A stretch of DNA of 64,000 bases, taken from contig OY829326.1 in the NCBI GenBank assembly GCA_963691655.1, forward strand, positions 137,348,998-137,412,997. Reading direction: 5' to 3'. This document shows positions 59,270 through 64,000 of the stretch, piece after piece. The position numbers and the translations under genes are program-made. The notes below the pieces were generated by a model that saw only the letters and a list, made by a program, of their open reading frames with translations, was not told the DNA's origin and ran no database searches. Positions within the stretch are counted from its first letter, which is position 1. The number at the start of each line of letters is the position of its first letter. The DNA is from Toxonevra muliebris. Taxonomy: Eukaryota; Arthropoda; Insecta; Diptera; Pallopteridae.

Positions 59270-59820
59270 ATGATTTTGGTTTGAATTATAGTCTGAAATG
59301 AGCTTCTTTTGCTTTGAGTTTCGATTAGTTTTTGTCAGATTTTTGGTCTGAATTTGGTTTGAGTTTTGATGAATGTTATACTCTGAGTTCTGGTCCGATT
59401 TTTCGTTTGAATCGCGGTCTTAGTTTTATTCACTGTTATGTTAAAAGTTTTGGTTTGTTTTTGGTCTGGATATTGTTTGAATTTTGGTCTGATTTTTTGA
59501 CCGAATTGGGTCTGAGTTTTTGTGAGAGCTATGCCCTGAGTTTTGGTCTGATTCTAGTTTGAATTTCAGATTGAATTTGGTTTAAATTTTATGCCGAATT
59601 TGAGTTTGTGTTTTGGCTTAAGTTTGTTCTGAATTTCTGTATGATTTCTGATATGAATTTAGTCTTTTTTTTATCTGATGTTTAGTCTGAGTTTTTTTTT
59701 TAATTCCGGTCTGAAATTTGGTATGGATTTTGGCGTGATATTTTGTTTTGGTCTAAATGTTGATGTAAATTTTGATTAGATTTTTGGATGGTTTTTTGAT
59801 CCGATTTCTGAACTAGTTTT
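59270..59820 (+). repeat. second TTTTGGTCTGAA minisatellite array
   Basis: About 550 bp of degenerate GGTCTGAATTTTGG / TTTGAGTTTTGG units, the same motif as within the hAT-like element at 31690..32930. No CAGTGGCGG termini seen here. The 3' side is interrupted by a SINE. Confidence 0.85.
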
Positions 59821-59830
59821 TAATGTGATA

Positions 59831-60159
59831 ACGACGACCTCGATAGTCTAGTGGATAGTGCACAAGACTTTCACCCAGAAGGTTGCGGGTTCGATTCCCG
59901 TGTTGGTCTGGCGGTTAATTCTCATAAACTTATTATATTCACTATCGATATGAAGTGGATGAGAATTATAAGAATGTGAACAAGTACACACCTTGTTTGG
60001 TAATGGCAAAACCACCGAGCTGATAAAAAATTGCCACACAGCCGTTCGGAATCGGCGTTAAACTGTAGGTCCAACCACTGTGGTCTAATGGCAGAGTCCC
60101 AGACCCTTGTCTGTGGAGACCGAGTTCGATTCTCGGCTTGGGTATGTTTCTTATCTATC
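59831..60159 (+). mobile_element. dimeric tRNA-derived SINE, copy 3 (short tail, 10-bp target duplication)
   Basis: Flanked by TAATGTGATA at 59821..59830 and 60160..60169. Unit 1 (GACCTCGATAGTCTAGTGG, B box GGGTTCGATTCCC), linker and unit 2 (TGGTCTAATGGCAGAGTC, GAGTTCGATTCTC) as in copy 2. The element stops after TTTCTTATCTATC, without the 3' tail of about 100 bp seen in copies 1 and 2. Inserted at the end of the minisatellite. Confidence 0.92.
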
Positions 60160-60169
60160 TAATGTGATA

Positions 60170-62308
60170 GCAGAAACCTGCGAGGGTCAGTTACAGAAAT
60201 GGAAAGAGTTGATTGAATCTTATAGATTTGTTCACGCTGAAAATTTTATGAAAATCACAAACACTCTTGCCATCCTTCGCTCTTCACTTATAGCATATTT
60301 AACCGCTTCTAACACATCATCTGGTATTGAAAAGATTCCAAATAATGCTATAACAAATTTTCACTTTATTCCCTTTCAAATAAATCTTAATTTACTAAGA
60401 TCCGATAATGCTTTCTATTTTTATTAATTTTTGAACTTTGAAAACTTAGTCTCAAGACGAAAATTTCAAACCAAAATAAAAGTTATTCCTCAGTTGCTTT
60501 TCTTCTGTCAGAATTCAAAGTCAACCTCTATGTTAAAAACAACAAATTGAATTTTGTCGCATATTGCTAACTACGGGAACATATTAAACAAAACAATTTA
60601 GAAAAAGACTACCCGAGAAAGTGTCTTTAACTTGCAATTGCGAAAACTATCAACCTCTTTTTCTAAAGAATCTCAAATTGTATATGTTTTATTTAAAACG
60701 GGGAAGAAACTAAAATTAAAATTGAGAAGATAAAAGACAAATTCACCCTGGTTTTCGCTTGTTTTAAACCTACAAACTGAATTATGTAGCGAAATTTGTC
60801 ACAGAATATGTATTGATCACTTGATTAATGATTATGCAAACGCAATTATGAAATTTAATTTTATAAATTAAGCTAATAAATATAGCTGCTGCTACAAGAA
60901 TACTTAATTTTTTCAGCTTTATAATTTATTGCAAAAAGTAATTACATATTATTTTTGTGTTTTTTTTTTAAATTAATGAGTAGACTAAGTACAGCGGTTT
61001 TTATTTTACATTCTTAATATTAATAACAACAACAACAAAAACATTACTCTAAAATATGAAACACCAAAATTTAAAAGAATCAAAAAACATTATTAAATGA
61101 CATGCTTCAAAGAGGTTGTAATTTTTATAATGATTTTATTTTATATATATGTAAATATATATACCTATAAATCCTTTACCAAATACAACATATTTTTTGT
61201 GAATTTGGCTTAAACATATTTAAAATATTTATAAAATTAAGCGGCTGGAAGAGGAAAAATCAGAGTACATTTTTTCATTCTTGCCGCATTCCCTCAATTG
61301 TATACTAAATGCATAAATAATAATTTATAAATATCTTATTAAAAACTGTGCAATTAATTAATTAATTTATTTACGATTTAGCAATAAAAAAATAAGCGAC
61401 AACTCACAACATACAAAAACAAATATTTTCAATATATTTTATACAAACAAACAAATAAAAACTACGTGTAGTAAAAAAAAGCAAAAACAAAATCGTAGAT
61501 TGAAAGAAAAAAGAATATTTAATATATTATATTGTATGTACATTTGAATTATAAAAATATTTAAAATATTTTGTAATATATACATACATTTTTATACATA
61601 TGTATGTATATTAAAGCAGTAATTAGATGTAATATGAAACACTATATAAAATTTTACTTAACAAAAAAAAATTATTTGGAGAAAAAACTTGTCGCAAGTA
61701 ATATTAAAAATTTGATAAAAACTGTGTTGTTGTTTTTTTTTTTAATGTAAAAAGGGTAGTTTTTTCGCTGTTTGGTTTTTTATAGTTCCCTTATGATTCG
61801 TGACACGTGTCTAAGTCAAAAATACTCAGTTAGCATTGCCATTTCATCAATGAAAAGACTTAATGTTGGAACAGAATCAACGCAGCGACACGTCTACATC
61901 TGTTAAAACTAATGTATTCTTATGGAGACGAACGGATTGGTCGTGAGATTGCGTCACTGAAACACGACGACAAATGTAGCTGTCGCTCATTTAGATCTAT
62001 TCTACTTGGACAAGCGACAGAGAGCGACAAAGATAAACAAATTATCAACCCTGCAATGTTAAAAAAATAAATTGAGTTGAATTAATAATTGCATTTTGAT
62101 TGTCTCTGTTGTTTTCGAAGGTAAGTAATTTAAATAAATATGTCATATATGTTCGAATACGCTTACAAAGTATTAAATTTAATTATCATAAATAAATATC
62201 TTGGTGCTCTGTGAGAAATATTTTTCGCGTACTTGGATAATTTATGGTCGTCATAATCGATCTACTGAGCAATTGAAGTCGCAGTAAATAATTTTCGCAC
62301 CAATTTTA
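60170..62308. other. intergenic or extended 3' region, nothing recognised
   Basis: Very AT-rich at 60880..61750, with (CAA)n near 61026. An imperfect inverted repeat with AGCGACA arms (about 61885..61905 and 61970..61987) is the only structure noted. The 106-codon frame beginning 60107 starts inside the SINE and is not credible. Confidence 0.45.
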
Positions 62309-62406
62309 TGCCTGGTTTTTACTATGTCAAATTCAATTCAAATTCAATCAAATTTACCAACATGTTGGCCAACTTTAGGAAATTCTCTCTTTCTTTCTAT
62401 TTGAAG
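62309..62406 (+). repeat. half copy of the 99-bp inverted-repeat mini-element
   Basis: TGCCTGGTTTTTACTATGTC followed by AATTC-rich text and GGAAATTCTCTCTTTCTTTC matches the left and middle of 23831..23929. The right inverted arm is absent. Confidence 0.5.
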
Positions 62407-62439
62407 AGGATATGGGATATTAATCCACCTACTTTATCT

Positions 62440-62760
62440 CACTTTTCGGGCCAGTGTGCTGATCACCTAAACCGTGCAATTTGACGCCTCCAGACTATTT
62501 CTGTTTTTTTAAGATTGCGTGAAGTCATTCGTTTATGCCTATAAATCAGCATCAATTGCAGCCTTGGAAAACAACATAGCGAGAAGCCAGCCACTATGCT
62601 CGAAAAAATGGGTCAAAATTGGACTTCTCGCATACATCACTTACAATCATGGCCAACATTTACAAGAAATAATCCTTAAAAAGTAAATGGAAAGAATTGA
62701 TTTATAGACTCAAAAAAAAAATTTATACACTTTTGTACTTTTTCTGTATTTATTTTAAAA
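62440..62760 (+). mobile_element. mariner/Tc1-superfamily transposase C-terminal remnant
   Basis: The + strand reads, with one frameshift, CNLTPPDYF (compare CDLTPLDYFLW, third catalytic Asp region), then DCVKSFVYAYKSASIAALENNIAR and KKWVKIG ... GQHLQEIILKK. This is the typical ending of a family of insect transposases (VKxxVYAxKPxxIxxLExNIxR ... NWxxRxxxxxxSRGxHLxEIIFK). A short, dead fragment. Confidence 0.55.
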
Positions 62761-64000
62761 ATTAAAAACCAAACGCTTAAAAAATACCTCTATACTTACA
62801 CTGGTCACGTTCAAAAAACGCCTCTGCTCCGCCACTGCTACCTGTGTGTCTTATGAACGCAAATTGATCAACAAGAATTATATTGAGCAGCCGTCATTTC
62901 ATTTCAGTGTATTATTTTTCTGATACTTCAGCTCAACATGTTGCTGATCAGAGGTCGTTTTCTGAACGCAAGCATTTTCAAATATCTTTTGAACTAATTC
63001 TTTATTTATTAATTCGAAAATTTAGAATAATTTTCAAAAAACCAAAACAACTGATAAACACAAAATAGATGATTGTTTGACACTTTTAACATTTATACAC
63101 GAAAAAAGAAGAAGAAGACAACTACTCTCTCATCTCCGCTCTCATTTGTAAGTTTTTCGAGTATAGAAACGCTTTTTGAGATCTTTAAAGTGATCGAGCT
63201 GCTCCGCGTTGTAGCACGGGAATGCACTTAACAAACTAACAATCAGCTGAACACATTTGCAACCCTGTACCGACGCTGCTGGACTAAGAAAATATAAATA
63301 AATCTAAGATGACGAGTGAGAAATCTATCCCGCCGCAACTCTGACATTTCATACGATTAAATGCGTTCTAATTTTGACAGCGGAAAACCGTCAGTGGATT
63401 TCTCATCGTATGTTGCAATTGTATTTAAGGCATTACGCTGAGGAATTAAAAATTTGTTAGTTTTTATCACCGAAACAAATTGACTCTTAAGATAAATAAA
63501 TGTTTCCATATGGTATTGAGGAGTTTTTAGGTTTGGGTGTTCTGTTTGATACAAAATTTACCATCCCAAATCATGTTGACTACCTGTAACAAAAGCTCTT
63601 CTTCTCTCCTCGTCTTTGTTCGTCATTATGGTAAGAATTTCATAGATCCATCCAAGTTTTGTATTCAATTGTAGTACGTTCGAAACAAGGATATGCTTTA
63701 TTCATTTGAAATCCTTTCTACAGCACGCACTCTGCACGTATTGAAAGGTCGGTCAAAATTCCGGAAATCTAATAGAAATGGGCAACATGAAATGATTATT
63801 CAATAACAACATTTTTCTACTCGAAAAAGTTCAGTCATCCACAGGTTAAGTTCTCAGAACTAGACTCAATTTACTCACTATTCATTTATTACATGTATTC
63901 TTACATATACATTGATAACATACACTCACAAGTAATGACATTGTAAACGGAAGCATTTCCATTCTAATAACTTATATACAAATTATTTCAAAGCAAATAT
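62761..64000. other. end of window, nothing recognised
   Basis: No open frame with family features, no RNA gene and no repeat end supported. Confidence 0.45.

Noticed and set aside
60107..60427. 106-codon open frame
   Set aside because: Starts within the SINE and runs through its target duplication into unrelated sequence; a chance frame.
1..64000. A novel multi-gene system
   Set aside because: Apart from svr and mobile-element remnants I see no second gene with recognisable domains, so there is nothing to assemble into a system.

Overview
This is a 64-kb, AT-rich window from an insect nuclear genome, almost certainly a higher fly (Diptera). A tephritid-like fruit fly is my best guess from gene structure and repeat style, but that is inference. 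There are no prokaryotic features. It contains one recognisable protein-coding gene, the fly orthologue of silver (svr), which encodes the transmembrane metallocarboxypeptidase D (CPD). It lies on the + strand, spread over at least 58 kb.

Gene layout. The gene has two alternative, mutually exclusive first coding exons. Exon 1A (1..339, 5' part outside the window) and exon 1B (19336..19782, with its own start codon, signal peptide, an AUG-free leader and a candidate TATA/Inr promoter near 18.7 kb) both end in phase 0 at the same point of the carboxypeptidase fold, after an NPDG motif. Both can join the shared exon 2 (36070..36305). Exons 3-12 follow at 39309..39788, 39890..39990, 47791..47899, 52659..53301, 53486..53895, 53978..54248, 54315..54538, 54663..54815, 56330..57435 and 58022..58158. 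Every junction has GT-AG ends and matching phase. The 1B transcript predicts 1438 residues: signal peptide, active carboxypeptidase domain 1, active domain 2, inactive domain 3, transthyretin-like modules, one membrane helix and an acidic cytosolic tail. Exon 1A replaces the first zinc-binding His by Tyr, so the 1A form should have a dead first domain. Read-through of introns 4, 5 and 11 would give short or alternative-tail isoforms, as is known for Drosophila svr.

The introns are swollen by mobile DNA. I can delimit, often with intact target-site duplications: a dimeric tRNA-derived SINE (three copies plus one divergent half copy); two hAT MITEs with 8-bp duplications; a 1555-bp hAT-like element nested in a decayed mariner and filled with a TTTGGTCTGAA-type minisatellite; a piggyBac-like TTAA MITE; a pogo-like MITE; several short inverted-repeat elements; an unclassified repeat of at least 1.3 kb present in two inverted copies; and decayed Jockey-like and RTE-like non-LTR retrotransposon pieces. 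Downstream of the gene (58.2-64 kb) lie the 3' UTR region, a second minisatellite array hit by a SINE, a transposase C-terminal remnant and sequence with no supported gene.

I found no novel multi-gene system. The most interesting points are the catalytic versus pseudo-catalytic first-exon choice in svr, and the nested transposons and dimeric SINE inside its introns.
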